The translations under genes were made by a program, and so were the position numbers. From NCBI GenBank assembly GCA_002436065.1, contig DIXP01000118.1:1-64000 (forward strand): a stretch of DNA of 64,000 nt. Direction: 5' to 3'. This document shows, one piece after another, positions 1 to 7,610 of this stretch (its first letter is position 1; the number at the start of each line of letters is the position of its first letter). Under the pieces are notes generated by a model, which worked only from the letters and a program-made list of their open reading frames with translations, did no database searches and was not told the origin of the DNA. The stretch is from Chloroflexi bacterium UBA6077. GTDB lineage: Bacteria > Chloroflexota > UBA6077.

Positions 1-231
1 ATCAACACTCTTTGCAGCCGAGTCCGAGGTGCCAAGAAGGCCGCCATCGCCGTTGGTCATGCTATCCTCGTCATCGCTTACAACCTGATCAAAAAGGGTG
101 ATGTCTATCGCGACATCAACCCCGCACATATCGATGAGCGCCGCCGACGCCATGCGATGCAGCGAGCTATCCAACAGCTGCGTGCTCTCGGCTTCCAGAT
201 CACGGTCACTCCCAAGGAGGTGGCCGCCTGA
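1..231 (+). CDS. IS110-family transposase, C-terminal fragment (cut by window edge)
   Basis: The frame is open from base 1 and ends in TGA at 229-231, giving 76 residues. The pattern RGAKKAAIAVGHAILVIAY, then a YRD motif and an RRRRHAMQRAIQQL helix, is typical of the extreme C-terminus of IS110/IS116/IS902 transposases (Transposase_20 domain). The DEDD catalytic N-terminus lies outside the window, so integrity cannot be judged. IS110 elements carry no terminal inverted repeats and encode a bridge RNA in a non-coding end. The bases after 231 may include the element's right end, but I cannot place the boundary. Family assignment is fairly sure; subgroup (IS110 or IS1111) is not. Confidence 0.7.
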   Translation: MNTLCSRVRGAKKAAIAVGHAILVIAYNLIKKGDVYRDINPAHIDERRRRHAMQRAIQQLRALGFQITVTPKEVAA

Positions 232-350
232 CCCTGAGTTTTCAGAAGAGCGATACTGGGCCACCACCGCAGACATCGTGGTCGGTGGAAAGGCTAGAAA
301 CGATAGCTCGTCACAGGTGAGTGAAGGATCAGGCTAGGGAGTTCTTCTGT

Positions 351-380
351 TTGACACCAGCCCGCTCCCCACGGTACACT
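351..380 (+). promoter_or_regulatory. sigma70-type promoter of metK
   Basis: A consensus -35 TTGACA (351-356) and a -10 TACACT (375-380) are separated by 18 bases. Transcription would start near 387, just before the riboswitch. Position and quality fit the metK leader. Confidence 0.7.
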
Positions 381-400
381 ACACCCACAAGCTAATACTG

Positions 401-482
401 AGCTATCTAGAGTGGCGCGGCAACGCGTCCGGCAACCTGGCGGCGACCGCCAAGGTGCCCGTCCTCACCAAGAGGAGATAGG
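401..482 (+). ncRNA. SAM-responsive riboswitch (SAM-I/SAM-IV clan) in the metK leader
   Basis: P1 pairs CTATCT (403-408) with AGATAG (476-481). Inside it are the clan's conserved core pieces: AGAG after P1 (409-412), a short GCG-GCAA-CGC arm, CCGGCAACC (429-437), a GGCGG-CGA-CCGCC hairpin (439-451) and AAGGTGC (452-458). The arm before CCGGCAACC is short and lacks the kink-turn P2 of classical SAM-I, so it resembles the SAM-I/IV variant class more. It sits between the metK promoter and a terminator, as expected for feedback by S-adenosylmethionine. The class assignment is by eye. Confidence 0.8.
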
Positions 483-506
483 CCCGAAAGGGAACCAAGG
501 GTCGCG

Positions 507-532
507 CACCCCCCCGATGCGTGGGGGTTTTT
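507..532 (+). terminator. intrinsic terminator of the metK riboswitch leader
   Basis: A run of C (509-515) pairs with GTGGGGG (521-527) and is followed by TTTTTGTT. It lies after the riboswitch and before the metK start, so ligand-bound RNA would be expected to terminate here. Confidence 0.75.
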
Positions 533-576
533 GTTGCGCCGCGCTGGATAGCTCCGATAGAGAAGGGAGCCACAGC

Positions 577-1680
577 ATGGCCACAACCCCAAGCTACATC
601 TTCACCTCCGAGTCCGTCTCCGAGGGACACCCCGACAAGGTCTGCGACTACATCGCCGACTCCATCCTCGACACCGCCCTGACCACCGATCCGCGCAGCC
701 ACGTGGCCTGCGAGGTCATGGCGAAGAGCAACATCGTCGTCCTCGGCGGAGAGATCACCTCCAACGCAATCCTCGACTACGCCTCCATCGCCCGGAAGGC
801 CGTCCAGGAGGTGGGCTACGCCGACCCGAGGGAGCCCTTCTGCGCAGACACCCTCTTCGTCCAGCAGCTGCTCACCCGCCAGTCAGGCAACATCGCCCAG
901 GGGGTCGATCGCCAGGACGATCAGGGGGCGGGCGACCAGGGAATCATGTTCGGCTACGCCACGGACGAGACCCCTGAGCTGATGCCCCTCCCGATCCTGC
1001 TCGCCCACCGCCTCGCGAAGCAGTTGGCCGATGATCGCAAGACCGGCAACTACCCCTGGCTGCGCCCGGACTCCAAGACCCAGATCTCCGTCCAGTACGA
1101 GGGCGGCCAACCCGTGGCCGTCACCGACGCCCTCGTCTCGACGCAGCACGCCCAGGACATGCCGCAACAGGAGATCCACCGCTACGTCCAATCGGACCTG
1201 CTGCCGCGAGCCCTCGGCCCCTGGTTCAGCCCCGAGATCCGGGTAGCGGTCAACCCCACCGGCAGCTTCGAGTTGGGCGGGCCTTCAGTTGACTGCGGAG
1301 TCACCGGCCGGAAGATCATCGTGGACACATACGGTGGGGCCGCGCGCCACGGTGGAGGCGCTTTCAGCGGCAAGGACCCCTCGAAGGTAGACCGCAGCGC
1401 CGCCTACTTCTGCCGGTACGTCGCCCGCCAGTTGGTGAAGCAGCGCCTGGCCAGGAGGGCAGAGATCCAGGTCGCCTACGCCATCGGCGTCGCGCAGCCC
1501 GTCTCCATCAAGGTGGACACCTTCGGTACCGGCGACGAGCGGGCCGCGGAGTCCTTCGTCCGCCGGTTCGACTTCCGCCCCGCCGCGATCATCGAACGGC
1601 TCGACCTCCTTCGTCCCATCTACCGCCAAACCACCAACTACGGCCACTTCGGCAAGCCCACCCTGCCCTGGGAACAGTAA
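577..1680 (+). CDS. metK: S-adenosylmethionine synthetase
   Basis: This cytosolic enzyme makes SAM from methionine and ATP. The 367-residue protein shows GHPDK (17-21), GAGDQGIMFGYA (about 116-127) and the glycine-rich GGGAFSGKDPSKVDRS loop (about 258-273). All three MetK domains are present; it is slightly shorter than the usual 380-400 residues. The start at 577 is chosen because the protein begins at the family start and has a GAAGGGAG ribosome-binding site. The longer upstream reading frame runs through the riboswitch and is not translated. The gene is monocistronic, behind its own promoter, SAM riboswitch and terminator, with a strong hairpin downstream, so expression should fall as SAM rises. 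Confidence 0.97.
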   Translation: MATTPSYIFTSESVSEGHPDKVCDYIADSILDTALTTDPRSHVACEVMAKSNIVVLGGEITSNAILDYASIARKAVQEVGYADPREPFCADTLFVQQLLTRQSGNIAQGVDRQDDQGAGDQGIMFGYATDETPELMPLPILLAHRLAKQLADDRKTGNYPWLRPDSKTQISVQYEGGQPVAVTDALVSTQHAQDMPQQEIHRYVQSDLLPRALGPWFSPEIRVAVNPTGSFELGGPSVDCGVTGRKIIVDTYGGAARHGGGAFSGKDPSKVDRSAAYFCRYVARQLVKQRLARRAEIQVAYAIGVAQPVSIKVDTFGTGDERAAESFVRRFDFRPAAIIERLDLLRPIYRQTTNYGHFGKPTLPWEQ

Positions 1681-1681
1681 T

Positions 1682-1722
1682 AGAAAGGGCGCACCCGGAT
1701 TGCCCGGGTGCGCCCTTTCTTG
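1682..1722. terminator. bidirectional intrinsic terminator after metK
   Basis: A near-perfect long stem (AAAGGGCGCACCCGG with CCGGGTGCGCCCTTT, loop at about 1700-1703) is flanked by A-rich and TTTCTT sequence. It lies between convergent metK and the minus-strand catabolic operon and can serve both. Confidence 0.85.
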
Positions 1723-1766
1723 GTTCTCCAATCCTCTAAACGCTGTCATCTTGACACGCTACACCC

Positions 1767-1874
1767 TGTCATCCTGAGCGCAGCGAAGGATCTCCTGTTC
1801 CACGTACCCGGAACCACCCCCGGAGGGATTTCCCGTCCCACGTACACCCCTCTCGCCACGCTCATCGTGACATC
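1767..1874. repeat. dispersed intergenic repeat, copy 1 (with 39-bp insertion)
   Basis: It starts TGTCATCCTGAGCG, continues GCGAAGGATCTCCTG and ends CTCATCGTGACATC. The second copy is at 10527-10598. Copy 1 has about 39 extra bases (about 1808-1846) bounded by short CCCACGTAC/TCCACGTAC direct repeats. TGTCATCCTGAGCG-type repeats are a known class of intergenic repeats in several phyla. Confidence 0.8.
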
Positions 1875-1930
1875 GCCGTACCACTCAAGACACGGGGCAA
1901 TCTCCATTGCCCCGCAATGTGGTTATACGC

Positions 1931-2920
1931 CTACTGTCCCTTCGGGAATTTGTCGTAGACCGCCTTGAAGGACTCCGCTTCTTTCATCACGAACTCCCGT
2001 GTCTGCGCGGATGGCATGTACTGGGGGTATCGGCCCAGCGTATCGACGTCCTTGGCGAACTCAGGACTGTCCGTGATCTTCTTCGCCGCAGCATCCAGCT
2101 TGTCAACTACCGATTTCGGCAGCTCCTTCGGACCGGAAACGCCGAACCAGGTGATCACGTTGACCGTGGGGAACCCCGATTCCGCGGCCGTGGGCACGTC
2201 TGGCAAGGAAGGCATCCTCTTGTCCCCACTAACCGCGAGCACCTTGATGGTACCGGCCTTCAAGAGAGGTATCACGCTGGCGGCGCCGTCCGAGGCCAGC
2301 ATGACGTGGCCCCCTGCCACGGCCACTACCGACGGTCCGGCCCCTTGGAACGATACAGCCCTGGTCTTGGCCACGTCGACACCTCCGGCCACCAGCAGCT
2401 GCATCAGGGTGAGGTCCGCCGTGGCGGTTCCGCCCAGGTATCCCCAACTGAGGGATTCAGGGCTCTTCTTGACGTCCTCTACCAGATCCTTCAGCGAGTT
2501 CCAGGGTGAGCTCGAGTTGACCACTATGGCCATCGGGCCGGCCGCCATCATCGGCCCGTACGTTCGGTCTTCCAGCTTGTAGGGCAGGCCCGGGGCCATC
2601 GATTGCAGCGAGCTAGTCGTGTTCAGCTCCTGCAGCAAGGTGTAGCCATCGGCCGGAGAGTTCAGCACCTCGCTCACCCCGGTGATCTGCATGCCACCCG
2701 CCTTGTTCAGGATGCTTATCGGCTGACCCAGTTCGTCACCGAGATACTTGGCCTGGACGCGCCCGACCGCATCCGAACCCCCGCCGGCCGCGAAGGCGAC
2801 CACCATCGTGATCGGCTTCGTAGGCCACGCCTCCTGCTGTGGAGCAGCAGTACCACAACCAACACCCATCAGTACCGTTGCGACCAGGACCCCCAGTTTC
2901 CAGGCAAGACGCCGTGTCAT
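1931..2920 (-). CDS. Tripartite tricarboxylate transporter (TTT) substrate-binding lipoprotein
   Basis: This is an extracytoplasmic solute receptor of the Bug/TctC family, which captures carboxylates for a TctA/TctB permease. The 329-residue protein starts at 2920 with a GGAGAG site; MTRR, a hydrophobic stretch and lipobox GVGC with Cys22 mark a lipoprotein signal. Family motifs include WPTKPITMVV, AGGGSD, ILNKAGG and DVPTAAESGFP. No tctA or tctB gene lies in the window, so the permease must be elsewhere. It is last in the LacI-controlled minus-strand operon and follows the 2Fe-2S subunit. The ligand is probably the organic acid handled by the operon (inference). Confidence 0.9.
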   Translation of the reverse strand: MTRRLAWKLGVLVATVLMGVGCGTAAPQQEAWPTKPITMVVAFAAGGGSDAVGRVQAKYLGDELGQPISILNKAGGMQITGVSEVLNSPADGYTLLQELNTTSSLQSMAPGLPYKLEDRTYGPMMAAGPMAIVVNSSSPWNSLKDLVEDVKKSPESLSWGYLGGTATADLTLMQLLVAGGVDVAKTRAVSFQGAGPSVVAVAGGHVMLASDGAASVIPLLKAGTIKVLAVSGDKRMPSLPDVPTAAESGFPTVNVITWFGVSGPKELPKSVVDKLDAAAKKITDSPEFAKDVDTLGRYPQYMPSAQTREFVMKEAESFKAVYDKFPKGQ

Positions 2921-2975
2921 CTTCTCTCCTCTCCACATCGTGCCGCGCCCTCGGGCGCATCAGCCAGCCTAGCTG

Positions 2976-3389
2976 CTACTCTTGGACCGTCCCCGCCTGC
3001 GACTCGATCCTTGCACCGTCTCTCAGCCAATGGATCTCCCCCTGTGGCTCCAGCCTCACAGGAACGCCGAAGTCCACACGAAGGTCGCGAATCACCGGGA
3101 AGCCACCGGGCGGACCCACCGTGTGAGTGCTACCCTTGGCCAACAGGTGATGGCAACTCCGCTGGGTCTTCCCGTCGATCTCCAGCAGGCACCCCTGGCA
3201 TAGACCCCGCCCACAGTAGTAGTCGTTGAAGGCAAGGGTCGGATCGAGACTGGAATGGACGAAACGCACTGCCTCCAGCGTGGAGAGCCCTTCGCTCCAC
3301 GGCACAACGTACTCGCTGTAATGAGGCTTCCCCTCGATGCTCGGATTAAAGCGAAGGAGCTTCAGGGTTACCTCTGCTCTGTCCTCCAT
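2976..3389 (-). CDS. Fumarate reductase/succinate dehydrogenase-type 2Fe-2S subunit, ferredoxin domain only
   Basis: The 137-residue protein matches the N-terminal 2Fe-2S domain of SdhB/FrdB. Cysteines at 59, 64, 67 and 79 keep the C-x4-C-x2-C-x11-C spacing. The usual C-terminal domain that carries the 4Fe-4S and 3Fe-4S clusters is absent; the protein ends about 55 residues after the last cysteine. It sits 27 bases after the flavoprotein gene, so the two probably form a small soluble complex passing electrons from the flavin to an unknown acceptor. It has a GAGAGG ribosome-binding site. The short length looks natural, because the reading frame and spacing are intact, but a fragment cannot be excluded. 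Confidence 0.8.
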   Translation of the reverse strand: MEDRAEVTLKLLRFNPSIEGKPHYSEYVVPWSEGLSTLEAVRFVHSSLDPTLAFNDYYCGRGLCQGCLLEIDGKTQRSCHHLLAKGSTHTVGPPGGFPVIRDLRVDFGVPVRLEPQGEIHWLRDGARIESQAGTVQE

Positions 3390-3416
3390 GGCATCCTCTC
3401 GCCCCCTAGATTGACT

Positions 3417-5087
3417 CTATGAGAGCACCGGAAGGGTGCTCACTACGACCTCGCCCGCTTTCCAAGTAACCGCAGTGTGTACAGCCTCGTCCCTCGTCTC
3501 AGGGAAATCCTCGCGGAAGTGCGCGCCGCGGCTTTCCTCTCTGTATAACGCCGAGCGCAATAGGCACTCGGAAAGGAGAGCCATCAAGCGCACCTCGTAG
3601 GCTTGCTGGAGTTCATAGCAGCCGCGCCGCACGTCGTGGACAGCCAGGTTGCCGACACAATCCACCATCCCAGCAATGGCCTCCAGCCCGGCCTTGAGCA
3701 AGGCCGCGTTCCTCTTGGGTGAGCAAGCCTGCCAGATCACTCGCTGGATCTCTCCCTTGAGCTCGCCGGGCCTCATGCATCCCTCCCGGCAGGCTCTGAT
3801 CGACTCGATTAATCCCTCTTCCCGGCGCACGATGGCCGACGCATCGATCCCCGATCGCGTCCTGCTCTCTGAGAACTCAGCAGCAGCATTACCGGCCCGA
3901 GCGCCAAAGACCAGTGTCTCCGCCAGCGCGTTCCCGGAGATGCGGTTGGCCCCCTGAACGTTGCCCTCGCACTCCCCCGCAGCGAAAAGACCGGGCACAT
4001 CCGTGGCACCATGCTCGTCTATCCGGATCCCACCACAGCAGAAGTGGGGCGCTGGCGCGACCTCTATCATCTGCTGCATGATGTCGATGCCCAGCCGCAT
4101 CATCTGGGCGTTCTGGGCGGGTATGTAACGCTTGATCCGACGAGCAAGCTCCTCATTCTCGTACCTGGAGTGCGTCAGATCCAGGTACACGCCACCATGG
4201 GGCGACGCCCGACCCTCTTCGATCTCTCGAAAAATGGCTCGGGCGAGTTCGTCGCGCATGGGAAAGCCCTGGACGAACTCCTCGCCGCTGCCGTTGAGCA
4301 GCCGGCCTCCCAGCAGGTCCGGGTTGATGCCAAACTCGTATGGCACCGCAATCAACCCTCGAACGCCAGGAGGATAGACCCCCACAGCCGGGTAGAACTG
4401 GACCATCTCCAGGTCGATCAGCGTGGCCCCAGCCTCCAGGGCCAGCACGGCCCCATCCCCGGTCGAGTCCGGAGGGCAATCGCTAACCGCCCAGAGCTGT
4501 TCATACCCGCCGGTAGCCAGCACCGTGGCGCCCGCCTGGATTACCTTCAGGTTGCCGCTCCGCAGGTCCAGGTAGACGGCTCCCACCACCTCCCCGCCGT
4601 CCGCCAGAAGCCTTACGACATAGCCGTCCTGGATAACCGCCAAGCAGGGAAAATCGGCTGTTTTCATCAGCAGCGTCCTGCTCATGCTCCACCCGCCACC
4701 CACCGCGTAGCAGTTCCTGGGATGGGACTGCCCAGGCCGGATCGTGAGCGCCAGTGAACCATCCGGATTCGTGCTGAATCGCTGCCCCGCGCCTGCGAGC
4801 CACCGAACCTGCTCCGCAGCATCCGAGGACAAGGCCCTCACCAGAGGGGCATCGGCGAGCCCTCTTCCGCCGCGAAGGGTATCCAGGAAGTGGTTCTCAG
4901 GCGAATCGTCGGGGTGCAAGCTCGCCGTGACCCCCGTACTGGCGAGGGGCGTGATCCCCGAGCGGGATATCGGTCCCTTCGCCAGCAGGACCACCCGTCG
5001 TCCTCGTTCCGCCGCCTGGATGGCGGCGCGCAGCCCCGCCGCGCCGCCACCCACCACGAGGACGTCGGTCTCTAGCTGTTCGTACAT
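3417..5087 (-). CDS. FAD-dependent fumarate reductase/succinate dehydrogenase-like flavoprotein
   Basis: This 556-residue flavoprotein belongs to the SdhA/FrdA/L-aspartate oxidase superfamily. It has the N-terminal dinucleotide-binding motif VVGGGAAGLRAA (about 11-22), a second FAD motif near GLFAAGECEGNVQGANRISG, and HFCCGGI before it. The covalent-FAD histidine context of true SdhA is not evident. Its partner is the downstream 2Fe-2S protein. Similar flavoprotein plus 2Fe-2S pairs act as dehydrogenases or reductases on alpha,beta-unsaturated or hydroxy acids. The operon contains an enolase-superfamily enzyme and an aminotransferase, so a catabolic dehydrogenase is more likely than respiratory complex II. 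Substrate unknown. Confidence 0.85.
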   Translation of the reverse strand: MYEQLETDVLVVGGGAAGLRAAIQAAERGRRVVLLAKGPISRSGITPLASTGVTASLHPDDSPENHFLDTLRGGRGLADAPLVRALSSDAAEQVRWLAGAGQRFSTNPDGSLALTIRPGQSHPRNCYAVGGGWSMSRTLLMKTADFPCLAVIQDGYVVRLLADGGEVVGAVYLDLRSGNLKVIQAGATVLATGGYEQLWAVSDCPPDSTGDGAVLALEAGATLIDLEMVQFYPAVGVYPPGVRGLIAVPYEFGINPDLLGGRLLNGSGEEFVQGFPMRDELARAIFREIEEGRASPHGGVYLDLTHSRYENEELARRIKRYIPAQNAQMMRLGIDIMQQMIEVAPAPHFCCGGIRIDEHGATDVPGLFAAGECEGNVQGANRISGNALAETLVFGARAGNAAAEFSESRTRSGIDASAIVRREEGLIESIRACREGCMRPGELKGEIQRVIWQACSPKRNAALLKAGLEAIAGMVDCVGNLAVHDVRRGCYELQQAYEVRLMALLSECLLRSALYREESRGAHFREDFPETRDEAVHTAVTWKAGEVVVSTLPVLS

Positions 5088-5112
5088 TGCTGGAGCATCG
5101 CCTCCGAAAATC

Positions 5113-5382
5113 CTATTTGGGTCTCGCCTGCAGCACCAACGGCTGCATCCGCGTCACGACCTCGTCCCAATACTTCGACGCCTCGGCCGTGGTCATGTAT
5201 CGGTACTCGAAGCCCATACCGTCGAGCCTCGATTGGTACCCCTGGTCCTTGGATGTCTTCTCGAAGGCGCTAGCCAGGACGTCCATCACTTCCTTGGGCG
5301 TCCCGGCGCGAGCCAGGAGGCCGAAAGTTGCGCCCATGAAAACGTCGTAGCCCTGCGAACAGATGGTTGGGACACCCTGAGA
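5113..5382 (-). pseudogene. Remnant of a second TTT (Bug-family) receptor, C-terminal part only
   Basis: The frame reads GVPTICSQGYDVFMGATFGL, then KEVMDVLASAF and YWDEVVTRMQPLV, which is the C-terminal third of a Bug/TctC receptor. A TAG (5383-5385) closes the frame upstream and no signal peptide or N-terminal lobe is found before the LacI gene. It is read as the decayed 3' end of a receptor gene lying between the LacI regulator and the flavoprotein. Confidence 0.75.
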
Positions 5383-5426
5383 CTAGCGAACCGGCCTTTC
5401 ATGATCCCCTCCCACCAGAGCGCTAC

Positions 5427-6440
5427 TTACGGATGACGCACCAACAGTGCTCCACACGATTCCCGAACCACCAGAGCGGCTTCCAACAGGATCGACCGAG
5501 CCTGCATTGGAACGCTGCTCTCCAACCGGGAGACCAGCAAACCCGCTGCGGCTTCCCCAAGCGCCAACGACGGTACCGCCACCTTCGTCAGCGGCGGGTC
5601 AACCACCCGTGTCCAGGTATCGTCGCCCATGCCCACCACTGCGAGATCATGAGGAATGCGGAGCCCACGCTCCTTCAGATAGACGTATGCTTCAAGCGCG
5701 ATCTGCTCGTGGCCGATAACCAGCGCCGTCGGTCTCGACGGCAGCGCCAGCAGGCGATCCAGCGCCGCCCGAACCTCCGCCGCATCTGCGCTTGTTCCCT
5801 GTACCAGCGAATCATCTACCGGAATGGCTCGGTCCCGGAGAGCCCGACGGTACCCGTCCCTCCGAGCTGCGTAGATGCCCACGAACGCTGGCCTTCCCAT
5901 GAAGGCGACCCGACGATGTCCCATGGAGAGGAGATGCTCGGTGGCAATCTGGAAAGCCGACTCATCATCCACGTCAACCCAGTCCACGGCTTTCGACCTC
6001 ACACGCCCGTGCGCAAGCACCACCGGCAAGTCCTCGAATCGCTCCAGTTTCGCCACGAACTCGGTCGACCGACCAACGACAAGAAGGCCGTCTACACGAA
6101 GATCGGTCAGAGTGCTAAGGGCAACCTCTTCTTCCGCGAGAACAGGTGGCGCGCAACAGAGGATCACGGAGTAGCCATGGGATACCAGCACGCCCTCCGC
6201 TCCTGTGACCAGGGTTCCAACCGAGGGTACACGAACGTGAGAGACCATCACTCCCACAGTGTGTGTGCGCTTGGTCTTCAGACCGCGGGCAATTCGATTC
6301 GGTCGATAGCCCAGCTTCTCAGCGGCTTCCAGGATCCTCTGTCGTGTCTCTTCCCGCACGGGGCGGGTGCCATGGATGGCATGTGAGACGGTGCAGACCG
6401 AAACCCCGGTTAGTCTGGCTACATCAGCAATCGTGGACAC
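5427..6440 (-). CDS. LacI-family transcriptional regulator
   Basis: The 337-residue protein has an N-terminal helix-turn-helix (TIADVARLTGVSVCTVSHAI, residues 3-22) and hinge (YRPNRIARGL), followed by a periplasmic-binding-like sensor domain. The GTG start at 6440 has an AGGAGAAG site. It lies inside the minus-strand operon between the enolase-superfamily gene and the flavoprotein gene. The perfect palindrome at 9023-9063, over the operon's promoter, is its likely operator, which would make the operon self-controlled and inducible by its substrate. The effector is unknown. Confidence 0.92.
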   Translation of the reverse strand: MSTIADVARLTGVSVCTVSHAIHGTRPVREETRQRILEAAEKLGYRPNRIARGLKTKRTHTVGVMVSHVRVPSVGTLVTGAEGVLVSHGYSVILCCAPPVLAEEEVALSTLTDLRVDGLLVVGRSTEFVAKLERFEDLPVVLAHGRVRSKAVDWVDVDDESAFQIATEHLLSMGHRRVAFMGRPAFVGIYAARRDGYRRALRDRAIPVDDSLVQGTSADAAEVRAALDRLLALPSRPTALVIGHEQIALEAYVYLKERGLRIPHDLAVVGMGDDTWTRVVDPPLTKVAVPSLALGEAAAGLLVSRLESSVPMQARSILLEAALVVRESCGALLVRHP

Positions 6441-6503
6441 GGAGCTTCTCCTATCAAAACGTGTGCAAACGGAGGCTTGCCGGTCCAGAACAGGATATCC
6501 GGA

Positions 6504-7598
6504 CTACAGCTTCCATTCGGCTGCCGGAGCACCCAGGGCAGCGTAGTCTATTGTAGCGCCGACACCTGGCCTCAGCGGCATGGACCCCCACCCCTCTCTT
6601 ATGTCAACGCCCATCGGCACAATCTGGTCGTGCTTGACCAGCAGCGTGTGCTGGGCAAACCCACAGCCAAAGATGCCTTTCCATGCGGTGGCGAAGGCGT
6701 AGGAGGCACTGTTGCCCAGCCGGCTCATGCACATGTCGTCCACCCGGAAGGGCACCCCGACCGCCTCTGCGTAAGACGCGATCTGGCTGGCCGGGTAGAA
6801 GCCGCCCACCTTGACCAGCTTGATGGAGAGGGCATCCGCCGCACCCGACTCGATAACGTTAACGGCATCGGCGAACGACTTGGACAGCTCGTCGGCCACC
6901 AGCGGGATGCGGCTGTGGCGTCTGACCTCCACCATCTGCCGAATCGAGTCCACGGGCTGCTCCAGGTAGTCGTTGCCCGGATCGAGGCTGGAAACGAAGC
7001 GGACGGCATCCGGAACGGTAGATGTGCGGTTGGCATCTATCACCAGCACCGTGTCCGGCGCTACGGCACCTCGGATGGCAGCTATCCTCTCCAGGTCAGC
7101 CTTCGGATTGGCCTCGATCTTCATCTCGAAGATCCGGTACCCCTCATCCGAGAACTTGCGAGCGTAGGACACTATCTCGTCCAACGGTTTGATGGGGAGG
7201 AGGTGCTGAGTGCGCACCCGCTCATGAACCGCTCCCCCCAGCAAGGTGGCCACCGGGACGCCGTATGCGATGCCCGCCAGGTCGTAGCAGGCTATGTCTA
7301 TCCCCGCCTTGGCGGAACTGTTTCCAAACACACCATCCATCAACTCGTGAATCCTGCGGAACTCCCGCGGGTCAGCGCCCAACACCCTCGGCGCCAGATG
7401 ATGCAGCGCCACCATGATGGTATCGGCGTTCTCTCCAGAGAACTCGATGCTGGTGGAGGTCTCCCCAACCCCCTCGTAATCGCCGGCAAACACCCGCACG
7501 ACCACCGAGTTCATTACCCTGTGCTTGACAAACGGGACCACGGTCTCTTCGAAAAATGGGAGGGAAAGCCGGTAGGCCAGGATGCGATCGATCTTCAA
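6504..7598 (-). CDS. Enolase-superfamily (mandelate racemase/muconate-lactonizing-like) enzyme
   Basis: The 364-residue protein has the MLE-type alpha/beta capping domain and TIM barrel. Metal ligands are visible in VIDANRTS, YLEQPV and VADEL, followed by SIKLVKVGG with the C-terminal barrel lysine. The usual KxK on the second barrel strand reads EMKIE, so the first lysine is a glutamate. These enzymes abstract the alpha-proton of a carboxylate, giving racemisation, cycloisomerisation or dehydration. It lies 12 bases after the aminotransferase gene, suggesting the two act on one amino- or keto-acid. The exact reaction cannot be told. Confidence 0.88.
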   Translation of the reverse strand: MKIDRILAYRLSLPFFEETVVPFVKHRVMNSVVVRVFAGDYEGVGETSTSIEFSGENADTIMVALHHLAPRVLGADPREFRRIHELMDGVFGNSSAKAGIDIACYDLAGIAYGVPVATLLGGAVHERVRTQHLLPIKPLDEIVSYARKFSDEGYRIFEMKIEANPKADLERIAAIRGAVAPDTVLVIDANRTSTVPDAVRFVSSLDPGNDYLEQPVDSIRQMVEVRRHSRIPLVADELSKSFADAVNVIESGAADALSIKLVKVGGFYPASQIASYAEAVGVPFRVDDMCMSRLGNSASYAFATAWKGIFGCGFAQHTLLVKHDQIVPMGVDIREGWGSMPLRPGVGATIDYAALGAPAAEWKL

Positions 7599-7610
7599 TT
7601 GGTATCTCCT

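Noticed and set aside
412..576. A longer metK reading frame starting at 412
   Set aside because: It runs through the riboswitch and terminator and lacks family similarity; the start at 577 has a good ribosome-binding site and begins at the family start.
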